Positions 8,856 through 17,261 of a stretch of 64,000 nucleotides of DNA are shown here, in pieces (position 1 is the stretch's first letter; each line of letters starts with the position of its first letter). Under the pieces are notes generated by a model that worked only from the letters and a program-made list of their open reading frames with translations, had not been told where the DNA came from and ran no database searches. Source of the stretch: Bacteroidales bacterium (GTDB lineage: Bacteria; Bacteroidota; Bacteroidia; Bacteroidales; F082); NCBI GenBank assembly GCA_016936355.1, contig JAFGYB010000066.1:115196-179195 (forward strand). Reading direction: 5' to 3'. The position numbers were made by a program, and so were the translations under genes.

Positions 8856-9212
8856 TTAATCTTGTTCAGAGGTTAATGCTTCCCAAAATTCAAGGGCCCG
8901 ACGGGTATGGGGTATGACAATGGTTCCGCCCACCAGATTGGCGACACCGAACAATTCCATCATCTCTTCAGTGGTAACTCCCTGCTCATGGCAGCTTTCC
9001 AGATGGTAATAAATACAGTCGTCACATTTTAATACCATGGAGGCCACCAGCCCCATCATTTCCTTGGTTTTTGTGTCCAGTGCACCGGGCATGTATGTAT
9101 TGGTGTCGATATTAAAAATCCTTTTGATAATCTTATTGTTGGGAGCAGCCATTAGTTTTTCATTCATTTTGGCCCTGTAGTTATCAAACTCCTGTACTTT
9201 TTTTGCTTTCAT
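8856..9212 (-). CDS. AhpD-like / carboxymuconolactone decarboxylase-family protein
   Basis: A 118-aa all-helical CMD-family protein. The CxxCxxxH motif typical of AhpD-like thiol peroxidase/reductase proteins is present as C63, C66 and H70, with a further cysteine at 74. I read it as a thiol-disulfide redox protein; the specific substrate is unknown. The ATG overlaps the kdsD stop by one base (TGATG), and its stop lies four bases before lptB, so it is embedded in an LPS operon without an obvious LPS role. The upstream in-frame TTG would add one residue only. Confidence 0.8.
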   Translation of the reverse strand: MKAKKVQEFDNYRAKMNEKLMAAPNNKIIKRIFNIDTNTYMPGALDTKTKEMMGLVASMVLKCDDCIYYHLESCHEQGVTTEEMMELFGVANLVGGTIVIPHTRRALEFWEALTSEQD

Positions 9213-10177
9213 CAAAGTATTCCTTCTTTTAAAATATCATGTAAATGGATGACCCCCACATATTTCTCTTTCTTCAAAACGGGCAGCTGGGTGATGTTGT
9301 TTTCTTTCATCAGGGTCAATGCATCCACAACCAGACTGCTGTCTTGAATTGTCCTGGGGTTGGCAGTCATTACATCGGATGCTATCAGAGAACGATAATC
9401 GGGGTGTTTTTGAAGCATTCGGCGCAAATCGCCGTCGGTAATAATACCAACCAGCTTATTGTTTTCAAGAACGGCTGTGGCACCCAGCCTCTTGGACGAA
9501 ATTTCGAGGATGATTCTGTCCATTGATTCATTGCTCAAAACTACGGGCATCTCGTTGTTTACAAACAGATCCTTAACCCTTAAGTACAGCCTTTTCCCCA
9601 ACGTTCCTCCCGGATGAAAACGGGCAAAATCTTTGGAGGAGAAGTCTCGTACTTCAATCAAAGCCACGGCCAAGGCGTCACCCATTACCAGTTGGGCTGT
9701 GGTGCTGGTGGTAGGGGCCAGGTTATTCTGGCAGGCTTCTTTTTCAATGGTTACATCCAGAATTTTGCTGGCTTGCCGTGCCAGATAGGATTTTTTATTG
9801 CCCACGATGGCAATAACCGGATTCCCTGCTGATTTGATCAGCGGAACCAATACTTTTATTTCAGGTGTTTCCCCGCTTTTGGAGATGATGATTACAATGT
9901 CTTCCGTGCGGATCATACCCAGATCGCCGTGAATGGCATCAGCAGCATGCATAAAAACCGAAGATGTACCGGTGGAATTAAATGTGGCCACTATCTTTGA
10001 CGCAATGTGGGCGCTTTTTCCAATACCGGTAACGACCACCCGACCTCTTGATTTGTAAATCATTTCCACCGTATCAGCAAAATCCTGATTTATAGAATCT
10101 TTTAATGATTCAATAGCTTTGCTTTCAATAGATAAAGTTTGAAGTGCGGACTTTATTATTTGGTTTGAAGCGATCAA
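9212..10177 (-). CDS. kdsD: Arabinose-5-phosphate isomerase KdsD
   Basis: Converts ribulose-5-phosphate to arabinose-5-phosphate, the sugar substrate of KdsA, for Kdo synthesis. Residues 1-185 form a SIS sugar-isomerase domain (GIGKSAHIASKI, STGTSSVFMHAADAIHGDLGM, SKSGETPEI, LAPTTSTTA, RFHPGGTLGK). Residues 205-321 form a CBS pair with ITDGDLRRML. At 321 aa it has the normal length. No ATG is available upstream before a stop codon, so translation must start at the TTG at 10177 unless the SIS domain is truncated. First gene of the kdsD-AhpD-lptB operon. Its CBS pair closely resembles that of the transaldolase fusion encoded near 50 kb. Confidence 0.94.
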   Translation of the reverse strand: MIASNQIIKSALQTLSIESKAIESLKDSINQDFADTVEMIYKSRGRVVVTGIGKSAHIASKIVATFNSTGTSSVFMHAADAIHGDLGMIRTEDIVIIISKSGETPEIKVLVPLIKSAGNPVIAIVGNKKSYLARQASKILDVTIEKEACQNNLAPTTSTTAQLVMGDALAVALIEVRDFSSKDFARFHPGGTLGKRLYLRVKDLFVNNEMPVVLSNESMDRIILEISSKRLGATAVLENNKLVGIITDGDLRRMLQKHPDYRSLIASDVMTANPRTIQDSSLVVDALTLMKENNITQLPVLKKEKYVGVIHLHDILKEGIL

Positions 10178-10218
10178 ATTTTTAAAAATTTTATGATTTA
10201 GTTATCTGAGATTATTCT

Positions 10219-10226
10219 TATATTTG
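10219..10226 (+). promoter_or_regulatory. Putative -7 promoter element of recQ
   Basis: TATATTTG in the 145-bp divergent kdsD/recQ spacer, 97 bases ahead of the recQ ATG. Confidence 0.35.
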
Positions 10227-10289
10227 TAATAAAAGGTAATCGTTGGTAAAAAAACAGTTCATGTGTTTTTACGCTTAAAAATTGCAGGT

Positions 10290-10297
10290 CAAAAGTA
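10290..10297 (-). promoter_or_regulatory. Putative -7 promoter element of the kdsD operon
   Basis: TACTTTTG on the minus strand, about 113 bases ahead of the kdsD start; matches TAnnTTTG. The long leader makes this tentative. Confidence 0.3.
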
Positions 10298-10322
10298 CTA
10301 AATATTAATATATCCCACCGAA

Positions 10323-12527
10323 ATGGGAGAGATTAACGATAAATATGGTTTGAGGCCGTTTTTGAAAAGTTTTTTCGGTTTTTCAAAATTCAAAGGGAAT
10401 CAGGAAGAGATCATCAACAACTTAATGGACGGACGCGATACGTTTGTGGTTATGCCCACAGGCGGTGGTAAGTCGCTGTGCTATCAGTTACCCGCTTTAG
10501 CAAACCCGGGTACGGCCATTATTGTATCTCCGTTGATTGCCCTGATGAAGAACCAGGTGGATATGATCCGCAACTTTGGTTCAGAAACGGGCATTGCTCA
10601 TGTGATGAATTCGTCATTATCCAAGTCGGAACTGACCGAGGTCCGCTCTGATCTGATGTCGGGGAAGACCAAGTTGCTGTACATGGCTCCCGAATCGTTG
10701 ACAAAAGAAGAAAACATCACTTTTCTCAGAAACATCGACATTTCATTTTATGCCATAGACGAGGCTCATTGTATTTCGGAATGGGGGCATGATTTCCGGC
10801 CTGAATACCGAAAGCTGCGTCCGATCATCCAGGCTTTGGGAAAAGATGTTCCTGTGATGGCACTGACGGCTACCGCTACGGTCAAAGTGCAGGAGGATAT
10901 TCTGAAGACCCTGGAGATCCCCGGTGCTACGGTTTTCAAGTCTTCTTTCGACCGTCCCAACCTGTACTATGAAATCAGGCCCAAGACTAAGGATGTTACC
11001 AAAGACATTATCAGATACATCAAAACACAGCCCGGGAAATCAGGTATTGTGTATTGTTTGAGCCGGAAAAAAGTGGAGGAAATAGCTGAAACCCTGGTGG
11101 TGAATGGGATTAAAGCACTGCCGTATCATGCCGGACTTGATGCGACTACCCGGCGCAACAATCAGGATATGTTTCTGATGGAGGAAGCCGAAGTGATTGT
11201 GGCTACCATTGCCTTTGGAATGGGGATTGATAAGCCGGACATTCGGTTTGTCATTCACCACGATATTCCCAAAAGTATTGAAGGGTATTATCAGGAAACA
11301 GGCCGTGCAGGGCGTGACGGAGGTGAGGGCCGGTGTATTACTTTTTACAGTTTCGAAGATATTCAGAAACTGGAAAAATTCATGAAGGACAAACCGGTGG
11401 CCGAGCAGGAAATTGCCAAGGAGCTGTTGGCAGAAACGGTTACCTACGCCGAATCATCGGTGTGTCGCCATAAACTCTTGCTGCACTATTTTGGTGAGGA
11501 ATATACCAAAGACAACTGCGGTGCCTGTGACAACTGTTTGAATCCCAAGGAAAAATTTGAAGGTCAGGAACACATTATATTGGCACTGAAAACCATCAGG
11601 AAACTCAAGCAGCAGTATAAAGTGAACATGATTGCTGATGTGATGGCCGGAAAAAAGAGCGGTGATGTGAAAGCCATCAGCCTGGATAAATCACCTCTTT
11701 TTGGAAATGGTAATGATCAGGAAAAAAGATACTGGGTTATGGTGATTCATCAGGCGTTGATCAACCGTTTACTGGTGAAGGATATTGAAAATTACGGGAT
11801 TTTGAAACTGACTCCGGAAGGGGAGGAATACATCAAGAATCCCTACAGTATTATGGTCGCGAGGGATCATGATTACAGTTCTGATGAAGACAGCGATTTG
11901 GTAGTCAAAGGAAATGGAGGGGCTTCAGGGGGAACAGATGCTGCTTTGTTTGCCATGTTGAAAGACTTGCGTAAGGAGATTTCCCGAAAGGAGAACCTGC
12001 CTCCGTTTGTGATATTTCAGGACACATCACTCGAAGATATGGCCATTCAGTATCCGGTAACCAAGGATGAATTGCTGCAGATTATTGGCGTGGGAGCTGG
12101 AAAGGCCGATAAATATGGTCAACCGTTTCTCGATCTGATCCAGAAATATGTGGAAGAAAACGAGATCACACGTCCCAGCGATATTGTGGTAAAATCAGTA
12201 GTCAATAAATCGGGGTTGAAAGTGTACATCATTAAAAGCATCGACCGAAAACTTTCACTGGATGATGTGGCTCATGCCAAAAACCTGTCCAAGGATGAAC
12301 TCCTGCTCGAAATTGAACGAATTGTATTGTCGGGGACCCGTCTGGACATTAATTATTATATTGAAGAACATGTGGATGAATACCACCAGGAGGATATTCT
12401 GGACTATTTCTCAGAAGCTGAGACTGATTCAGTCGAAGAGGCCCTCAATGAACTGGGAGAAGCAGAATACAATGAGGAGGAGATTCGTTTGATGAGAATA
12501 AAGTATTTATCTGAAGTGGGGAATTAA
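10323..12527 (+). CDS. recQ: ATP-dependent DNA helicase RecQ
   Basis: 3'-5' helicase acting in recombination and fork repair. The order of domains is complete: Walker A MPTGGGKS (about 44-51), the DEAH box IDEAHCISEWGHDFRPEYRKL, helicase C-terminal motif VI YYQETGRAGRDG, a zinc-binding RecQ region with CRHKLLLHYF and CGACDNC, an RQC winged helix (about 415-510) and an HRDC domain (about 535-610). The 734-residue protein continues for about 120 aa past HRDC with a helical acidic tail, as seen in Bacteroidota RecQ. It ends four bases before the start of the downstream lipoprotein gene, so they may be cotranscribed. Confidence 0.96.
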   Translation: MGEINDKYGLRPFLKSFFGFSKFKGNQEEIINNLMDGRDTFVVMPTGGGKSLCYQLPALANPGTAIIVSPLIALMKNQVDMIRNFGSETGIAHVMNSSLSKSELTEVRSDLMSGKTKLLYMAPESLTKEENITFLRNIDISFYAIDEAHCISEWGHDFRPEYRKLRPIIQALGKDVPVMALTATATVKVQEDILKTLEIPGATVFKSSFDRPNLYYEIRPKTKDVTKDIIRYIKTQPGKSGIVYCLSRKKVEEIAETLVVNGIKALPYHAGLDATTRRNNQDMFLMEEAEVIVATIAFGMGIDKPDIRFVIHHDIPKSIEGYYQETGRAGRDGGEGRCITFYSFEDIQKLEKFMKDKPVAEQEIAKELLAETVTYAESSVCRHKLLLHYFGEEYTKDNCGACDNCLNPKEKFEGQEHIILALKTIRKLKQQYKVNMIADVMAGKKSGDVKAISLDKSPLFGNGNDQEKRYWVMVIHQALINRLLVKDIENYGILKLTPEGEEYIKNPYSIMVARDHDYSSDEDSDLVVKGNGGASGGTDAALFAMLKDLRKEISRKENLPPFVIFQDTSLEDMAIQYPVTKDELLQIIGVGAGKADKYGQPFLDLIQKYVEENEITRPSDIVVKSVVNKSGLKVYIIKSIDRKLSLDDVAHAKNLSKDELLLEIERIVLSGTRLDINYYIEEHVDEYHQEDILDYFSEAETDSVEEALNELGEAEYNEEEIRLMRIKYLSEVGN

Positions 12528-12531
12528 TGGC

Positions 12532-13002
12532 ATGCGCAAATCTGTTTTGTTATTGTTGATGACGGTTTTGGTATTTTCGGGTTGCTACCAAAATCATAAG
12601 TTAAAAGAGAAAAAACCTGCCAACCTGATTCCTGAAAACAAAATGGCGGATATTATCAGAGACATGGATATCATCACATCCATTGTTTCCTATCGGAGGT
12701 CGAAAGGACAAGTGAAGCCTACTGAAAAAGAATATTATCAGGCTATGTTTGAGCATTACCAGGTTACTGCCCAACAGGTGCGGTCCAGTATGGATTATTA
12801 TTACGATCACCAAGAAATGATGAATAGGATTTACGAAAAAGTACTGGCTGATTTATCCCTCAAACAAAGCGTTGCAAATCTGGAAAAAGGGATGAAGGAA
12901 AATAAATTTCTGGATCAGAACGGTTTGCATAACTATCAGTATCAATCGCAGTGGTTATATCCTGATAGCATCAGGGCTTATGATTTCAAACCGGTATTTT
13001 AA
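12532..13002 (+). CDS. DUF4296-type lipoprotein
   Basis: A 156-aa predicted lipoprotein: signal peptide with lipobox VFSGC (Cys18) followed by an all-helical domain with IPENKMADIIRDMDI near its start. This is the pattern of the Bacteroidota family DUF4296, whose function is unknown. It begins four bases after recQ and is followed by a strong terminator. The lipobox and absence of retention aspartate predict an outer-membrane, periplasm-facing position. Confidence 0.8.
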   Translation: MRKSVLLLLMTVLVFSGCYQNHKLKEKKPANLIPENKMADIIRDMDIITSIVSYRRSKGQVKPTEKEYYQAMFEHYQVTAQQVRSSMDYYYDHQEMMNRIYEKVLADLSLKQSVANLEKGMKENKFLDQNGLHNYQYQSQWLYPDSIRAYDFKPVF

Positions 13003-13018
13003 GGTTTTAACACCAAAA

Positions 13019-13051
13019 CAAAAAGGGGAAGTTTGCGCTTCCCCCTTTTTG
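13019..13051. terminator. Bidirectional terminator between recQ unit and BMC operon
   Basis: Stem AAAAAGGGGAAG / CTTCCCCCTTTTT around a TTTGCG loop. A- and T-runs flank both sides, so it can end the rightward recQ-DUF4296 transcript and the leftward microcompartment transcript, whose last stop codon lies at 13073. Confidence 0.75.
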
Positions 13052-13072
13052 TATAAATGGTTTGTGTAGTTC

Positions 13073-13867
13073 TTAATAATCTTCTTTGCTTGGAACACCG
13101 TTCATAATGGCAACACTTCCACCTGCTCCAATCCGGTTGGCTCCGGCGTTAAGCATGGCAACCGCTGTTTTATAGTCACGAATACCCCCGCTGGCTTTTA
13201 CGCCCATATCGGGTCCCACAACCCGCCGCATCAATGCAATATCTTCCACTGTGGCACCAGTTCCCGTAAATCCGGTACTGGTTTTCACAAAGTCAGCTCC
13301 GGCTTTCTTCGAGATTTCGCAGGCCAGCACTTTTTCTTCTTCGGTCAATAAGGAAGTTTCAATGATCACCTTTAATATGGTGTTACTTCTGCAAGCTCTT
13401 TTGATGGCACGTATGTCTTCTTCAACCAGTTTCAGGTTTCCTGATTTCAGGGCTCCGATATTCATAACCATATCGAGCTCCTGTGCTCCGTGTTCGATGG
13501 CACTTCGGGCTTCAAAAGCTTTGCTTTTTGTTACCATTTCACCCAGGGGAAAACCAATCACCGAGCATACCTTTACTGAAGAGCCTCTGAGTTTTTTGGC
13601 AACAAAAGAAACCCACGATGAGTTGACGCAAACCGATTTGAACTTGTACTGCAATGCTTCGTCGCAAAGCTGTTCAAACTGATTTTGGGTAGCTCCGGGC
13701 TTTAGTAAGGTGTGGTCAATATATCCTGCCAATTCTGCAGGTGAGATGTTACCTGCCGATGCATTTCCTTTGGTGTTGTCTTCTTTTCTGATCCCCTCCT
13801 GGTTCATTTTTTCAAGTTTTGCCAGCACTTCTTTCGTGATCTTTTCGATCAATTCGTTCTCATCCAT
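13073..13867 (-). CDS. deoC: Deoxyribose-phosphate aldolase DeoC with N-terminal encapsulation peptide (BMC core enzyme)
   Basis: Cleaves 2-deoxy-D-ribose-5-phosphate to glyceraldehyde-3-phosphate and acetaldehyde. Class I aldolase residues are present: Schiff-base lysine K195 in VKTSTGF, K224 in GVKASGG, and D132 in the LDMVMNIGALKSG segment. Compared with free-standing DeoC (about 220-250 aa), this 264-aa protein carries about 42 extra N-terminal residues: an amphipathic helix NELIEKITKEVLAKLEKM, then a polar linker. That is the standard architecture of an encapsulation peptide that targets an enzyme into a microcompartment. Last gene of the BMC operon, seven bases after rpiB. The acetaldehyde formed would be taken by the aldehyde dehydrogenase of the same operon. 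Confidence 0.94.
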   Translation of the reverse strand: MDENELIEKITKEVLAKLEKMNQEGIRKEDNTKGNASAGNISPAELAGYIDHTLLKPGATQNQFEQLCDEALQYKFKSVCVNSSWVSFVAKKLRGSSVKVCSVIGFPLGEMVTKSKAFEARSAIEHGAQELDMVMNIGALKSGNLKLVEEDIRAIKRACRSNTILKVIIETSLLTEEEKVLACEISKKAGADFVKTSTGFTGTGATVEDIALMRRVVGPDMGVKASGGIRDYKTAVAMLNAGANRIGAGGSVAIMNGVPSKEDY

Positions 13868-13873
13868 ATTTAC

Positions 13874-14440
13874 TTACATTCTTTCAATTGACATAATTTT
13901 ATTAATTCTCGGCCAATGTCTTCCGCCTTCAAACCGTGTTTCAAGCCATAGTTTTGCCATCGCAATAATATCAGATACAGGATGTTGCAACGCGCCCATT
14001 GTTAATACGTTGGCATTGTTATGCATCCGGCTGTTGACAATTGTTTCAGGACTCCAGCACAAAGCGGCCCTTATCCCTTTCACTTTGTTGCACGCCATAG
14101 ATGAACCGATACCAGCTGCATCAAGCATTATGCCACGATCGCATTCTCCGCTCACAATTTTTTTTGCTACTTTCAGTGCAAAATCCGGATAGTCAACTTT
14201 GGTTGTGTTGTTGTCGGTTCCCACATCGAAAACAATGTATCCGACTGTTTCCAGATATCTCTTAAGCGCTTCTTTTGCCTCGTAAGCACCGTGGTCAGCA
14301 CCTATTGCAACACGTTTTACACGATCTTTCGGCCCGTTGTTTTGTTCCATACTCATTTTCTTATCAGTGCTGTTAAAATATCTTCTGTTGTGTAATGGTA
14401 AATGAGAAGACGTTTTCCTTTTATAGCTTTTTCTGATCAT
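13874..14440 (-). CDS. RpiB/LacAB-family sugar-phosphate isomerase, BMC-associated, catalytic Cys replaced by Asp
   Basis: Belongs to the RpiB/LacA/LacB family of pentose/hexose-phosphate isomerases. Core motifs seen: GADHGAYEAK, VDYPDFA, SRMHNNANVLTMGA and GGRH. In E. coli RpiB the base that moves the proton is the cysteine of LICGTG; the aligned position here is aspartate (MLDAAGIG, D107 in the long form), and the following G-T is A-A. Substrate or chemistry may therefore differ from ribose-5-phosphate isomerisation. The ATG at 14440 overlaps the upstream shell gene by four bases and gives 188 aa; a start at 14356 or 14350 would give the usual length of about 160 aa. The extra N-terminus is basic and does not look like a typical encapsulation helix. 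Confidence 0.85.
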   Translation of the reverse strand: MIRKSYKRKTSSHLPLHNRRYFNSTDKKMSMEQNNGPKDRVKRVAIGADHGAYEAKEALKRYLETVGYIVFDVGTDNNTTKVDYPDFALKVAKKIVSGECDRGIMLDAAGIGSSMACNKVKGIRAALCWSPETIVNSRMHNNANVLTMGALQHPVSDIIAMAKLWLETRFEGGRHWPRINKIMSIERM

Positions 14441-14706
14441 ATTGATATCTCATCTACTATGGCAGCCACCACCGCTTTTACGGTGTAAGCCTCGTTATCC
14501 TGAATAACCTGCCGGGCTGAGCCGCCTTCCTCAATGGTCAGGACGGTTTCTCCGACGCCGGCCTGCACCCGATCAATGGCCAGAAAAGCAGTGCCTTTTT
14601 CCTTTCCATCAGGGTTAACAGGCTGGATGATCAAGATTTTCCTTGATTCGTAGCCTGGTGCAATGATGGTGGAAACCACCGTACCGATTACTTTTCCTAA
14701 CCTCAT
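14437..14706 (-). CDS. BMC-P shell vertex protein (EutN/CcmL family), copy 4
   Basis: An 89-aa pentameric shell protein that would cap vertices of the microcompartment. Shows the family start MRLGKVIGTVVST, the IIQPVN beta strand, FLAIDRVQAGVGETVL and a C-terminal VAAIVDEI strand. Overlaps the preceding BMC-P gene and the following rpiB-family gene by four bases each, so the three are translationally coupled. One of four BMC-P paralogs in this operon. Confidence 0.93.
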   Translation of the reverse strand: MRLGKVIGTVVSTIIAPGYESRKILIIQPVNPDGKEKGTAFLAIDRVQAGVGETVLTIEEGGSARQVIQDNEAYTVKAVVAAIVDEISI

Positions 14707-14978
14707 TTGTGTTTTGTTATTTCAATGTCGTCAATAATTCCCATAATGGCTGCATCACAGGGATTCATAGTCTCTTCGATCACGCGGCTGGCTTCTTTGC
14801 TTGTTTCGTAATAAATAATTTCGCCAATGGCAGCCTGCAGCGTGTCAACTGCCACTATGGCATCACCTACAGGCGCCAGCTTTTCATTCATGGGCTGAAC
14901 CAAAAGAAATCTCAGCCCTTCAAAAGATTCCACCTTTTGAGTACTGACGACTCTACCGATAACTTTTCCGAATTTCAT
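14703..14978 (-). CDS. BMC-P shell vertex protein (EutN/CcmL family), copy 3
   Basis: A 91-aa EutN/CcmL protein: MKFGKVIGRVVSTQK, LLVQPMNEKLAPVGDAIVAVD, then AIGEIIYYETSKEA and a terminal MGIIDDIEI strand. Starts four bases after the aldehyde dehydrogenase stop. The TSKEASR loop replaces the GSGAR type found in copy 1, so the four vertex proteins are clearly distinct paralogs rather than recent duplicates. Confidence 0.93.
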   Translation of the reverse strand: MKFGKVIGRVVSTQKVESFEGLRFLLVQPMNEKLAPVGDAIVAVDTLQAAIGEIIYYETSKEASRVIEETMNPCDAAIMGIIDDIEITKHK

Positions 14979-14981
14979 AGC

Positions 14982-16397
14982 TTAAATAATTCTGAAGTAA
15001 TCCACCAAAGTACACCGTCTTTCGCGGGTAAAAGTCTTTGCGCGTGTTACCCCTTCACCGGTTGGGCTTGCAATAGTAAACGAAGCGAAACCAGCGCCGC
15101 CTTCTCCCAGGCCGGCATAACTCGGACCGTTTTTGATGAAAATGGAACAATTCATGGCTTTGGCCATCTTGCTGAGTTTGGCAATGTTGAGCGAATGCAT
15201 AATAGCCGTATGACGGAAACCGTGCTCGCAACGAACCGCCAAGTCAATGGCATAATCCACATTAGGAACTCTGACCAAAGGCATTACCGGCATCAGTTGT
15301 TCGGTCCAAACCAACGGATGATTTTCATCCACTTCGCAAAGCAAAAGCCTTGTTGATTCAGGAACACTCAACCCCATGGCACTGGCGATGTTGGAAGCAT
15401 TCTGGCCTACAAACTTTTTGTTGGGAGCTCCTTCGTGCCCGGGTCTTCCCGGATCTGTAATGACCAAATCAGTTACCTGTTTCACCTGTTCCGGTGTTAG
15501 CAGATAGGCACCGTTTTTCTGCATCTCGGTTTTCAGTGCATCGGCAACGGAGTCCACCACAATGGTTTCTTTTTCGCAGATGCAAATCACATTATTATCG
15601 AAACTGGCACCCGCAACGATGTCTTTACCTGCTTTGGCAATATCGGCTGTTTCGTCTACCACACAAGGCGGGTTTCCGGGACCGGCAGCAATGGTTTTTT
15701 TTGGTGTGCTCATAGCTACCTTAACCACTCCAGGCCCACCGGTCACAACCAAAAGTGCAATTTTAGGATGGTTCATCATCTCATTTGCAGACTCAATTGT
15801 CGGACTCTCAACAGTGGTGATCAAGTTTCTGGGACCGCCTGCATCAACGATGGCTTTGTTCATCAAGCTGATGAGCAGTGCGGAAACCTTTTTGGCAGCC
15901 GGGTGTGTGTTGAAAACCACCGAATTTCCGGCGGCAATCATGCCGATACAGTTACTGATGATGGTAGCTGTGGGATTAGTGCTGGGCGAAATGGAACCGA
16001 CCACACCGTGCGGTGCGCGTTCCACCAGTGTCAGACCGTTTTCATCGGAAAAAGCCTCCGGTGTCACATCTTCTACACCCGGTGTTTTTTTGATGGCCAA
16101 CTCGTTTTTGATGACTTTATCTTCCCAACGACCCATGCCGGTTTCTTCGTTGGCCATTTTTGAAAGCATGACCACATTTTCTTTGGTTACTCTCCGGATG
16201 TTGGCAATAATGTCCCTGCGAACATCCAACGAAAGATTCATCAATTCGTGATAAGCAACTTCGGCTGCTTCCACAGCCTGGTTAATGGTTCGGAAAATTC
16301 CAATCCTGTCTTTCTGGTCGTTAATGTCGTTGATAATATTGAGGTCCTGAAGGGCCTCGCGAACCAGTTGCCGTATGTTATCTTCTAGATTTTCCAT
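14982..16397 (-). CDS. CoA-acylating aldehyde dehydrogenase (PduP/EutE family), BMC core enzyme
   Basis: Oxidises acetaldehyde to acetyl-CoA with NAD+ and CoA inside the shell. The 471-aa protein has NAD-fold segments ISPSTNPTATII and FNTHPAAKK, VVTGGPGVVK, and the catalytic cysteine C272 in FDNNVICICEKE, aligned with the DNN-x-x-C motif of PduP/EutE. The N-terminal 20 residues (MENLEDNIRQLVREALQDLN) form an amphipathic helix, followed by a linker, matching the usual encapsulation peptide of this family. It lies between the shell genes and the deoxyribose-phosphate enzymes; acetaldehyde from DeoC is the expected substrate. Confidence 0.95.
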   Translation of the reverse strand: MENLEDNIRQLVREALQDLNIINDINDQKDRIGIFRTINQAVEAAEVAYHELMNLSLDVRRDIIANIRRVTKENVVMLSKMANEETGMGRWEDKVIKNELAIKKTPGVEDVTPEAFSDENGLTLVERAPHGVVGSISPSTNPTATIISNCIGMIAAGNSVVFNTHPAAKKVSALLISLMNKAIVDAGGPRNLITTVESPTIESANEMMNHPKIALLVVTGGPGVVKVAMSTPKKTIAAGPGNPPCVVDETADIAKAGKDIVAGASFDNNVICICEKETIVVDSVADALKTEMQKNGAYLLTPEQVKQVTDLVITDPGRPGHEGAPNKKFVGQNASNIASAMGLSVPESTRLLLCEVDENHPLVWTEQLMPVMPLVRVPNVDYAIDLAVRCEHGFRHTAIMHSLNIAKLSKMAKAMNCSIFIKNGPSYAGLGEGGAGFASFTIASPTGEGVTRAKTFTRERRCTLVDYFRII

Positions 16398-16410
16398 GAG
16401 TCAAGTTCTT

Positions 16411-16971
16411 TTACATAAAGAAAGGTCTGATTTCTTTATCAGGTTGCGGTATGATGGTATCCATCCCCAGCAGGTTTTTCTCTCTCGCTTTTGCCGTACC
16501 AGCCTTTACAGCGGCCTGAACTGCATCAAGACTGCCGATCATCTTCACATAAGACTTTCCACCGTAACCGTCTGCCAAACGAATTTCAATAATCTTTACA
16601 CCTCCTGTTTTGGCAGCACTGTCTGCCGATTCGATCCCCGAAACTATGGATAAAGTTTCGATGATGCCGATGGTATCCCAATCATCGGTATTAATGGTGC
16701 TTCCGATGGCCGGAATGACATCCGGATGAACCTGGGGAAGGAAAAGCTGGTCAACGACAAAATCGCCTCCGGTTTCGTAACCGGCATTGTAAGCGTATTC
16801 AACCGAAGCCACATCTCCACTGAAAATGATCAGGTATTTCCCCGAGCTGATCGTTCGGGCATCGATAATACGGATGGGAGCTACTTTGACCATTTGATCA
16901 AGTGCTTCGATTCCGATCACAATGCTTTTAAACTCTAATGCTCCGAGAACAATGATGTTTTCCTTTTCCAT
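16411..16971 (-). CDS. BMC-T tandem-domain shell protein (PduT-like, without cysteine)
   Basis: A 186-aa protein with two consecutive BMC domains. Domain 1 is about residues 5-85, with the GKYLIIFSGDVASVEYA pore-side segment; domain 2 is about 98-175, with IGIIETLSIVSGIESADSAAK and GSLDAVQAAVKAG. It would form a trimeric pseudohexamer in the shell facets. PduT-type trimers can hold an Fe-S cluster in the pore through a cysteine; this protein has no cysteine at all, so it cannot bind such a cluster that way. Overlaps the upstream BMC-P gene by one base and lies 13 bases before the aldehyde dehydrogenase. Confidence 0.9.
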   Translation of the reverse strand: MEKENIIVLGALEFKSIVIGIEALDQMVKVAPIRIIDARTISSGKYLIIFSGDVASVEYAYNAGYETGGDFVVDQLFLPQVHPDVIPAIGSTINTDDWDTIGIIETLSIVSGIESADSAAKTGGVKIIEIRLADGYGGKSYVKMIGSLDAVQAAVKAGTAKAREKNLLGMDTIIPQPDKEIRPFFM

Positions 16972-17258
16972 TATTTTGTATAAACCACTTTGTCGTTTTC
17001 GTCAATTTTGTCGATGATCCCAACAATAACAGCATCAACCGCTTTGTTTTTTGTTGTTGGCGTTTCTCGTGCCGAAGTGCTTTCGGCAATCATCACCATT
17101 TCATCCTTCCCGGCACTGACCAGGTCGAGAGCCACCAGAAATTCGTTTTTCAGTTTTCCAGCCTGATTGCATTTATTGATCAATAAATACCTTCCTCCTG
17201 GAATGTCAAAGCTGTTTTGATCACTAACCACGGTGCCTTCAACAATACCTAAAATCAT
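16971..17258 (-). CDS. BMC-P shell vertex protein (EutN/CcmL family), copy 2
   Basis: A 95-aa EutN/CcmL protein: MILGIVEGTVVSDQN, YLLINKCNQAGK, FLVALDLVSAGKDEMVMIAESTSARET, then AVIVGIIDKI. Starts three bases after the previous vertex gene and ends overlapping the BMC-T start by one base. The C-terminal tail is longer than in copies 3 and 4. Confidence 0.93.
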   Translation of the reverse strand: MILGIVEGTVVSDQNSFDIPGGRYLLINKCNQAGKLKNEFLVALDLVSAGKDEMVMIAESTSARETPTTKNKAVDAVIVGIIDKIDENDKVVYTK

Positions 17259-17261
17259 GGT

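Noticed and set aside
13710..14192. Long open frame (160 codons) on the plus strand
   Set aside because: It is antisense to deoC and the rpiB-family gene, both with conserved motifs; the translation has no recognisable domain.
15562..16251. Long open frame (229 codons) on the plus strand inside the aldehyde dehydrogenase
   Set aside because: Antisense shadow of a well-conserved gene; Ala/Ser/Thr-rich translation without motif.
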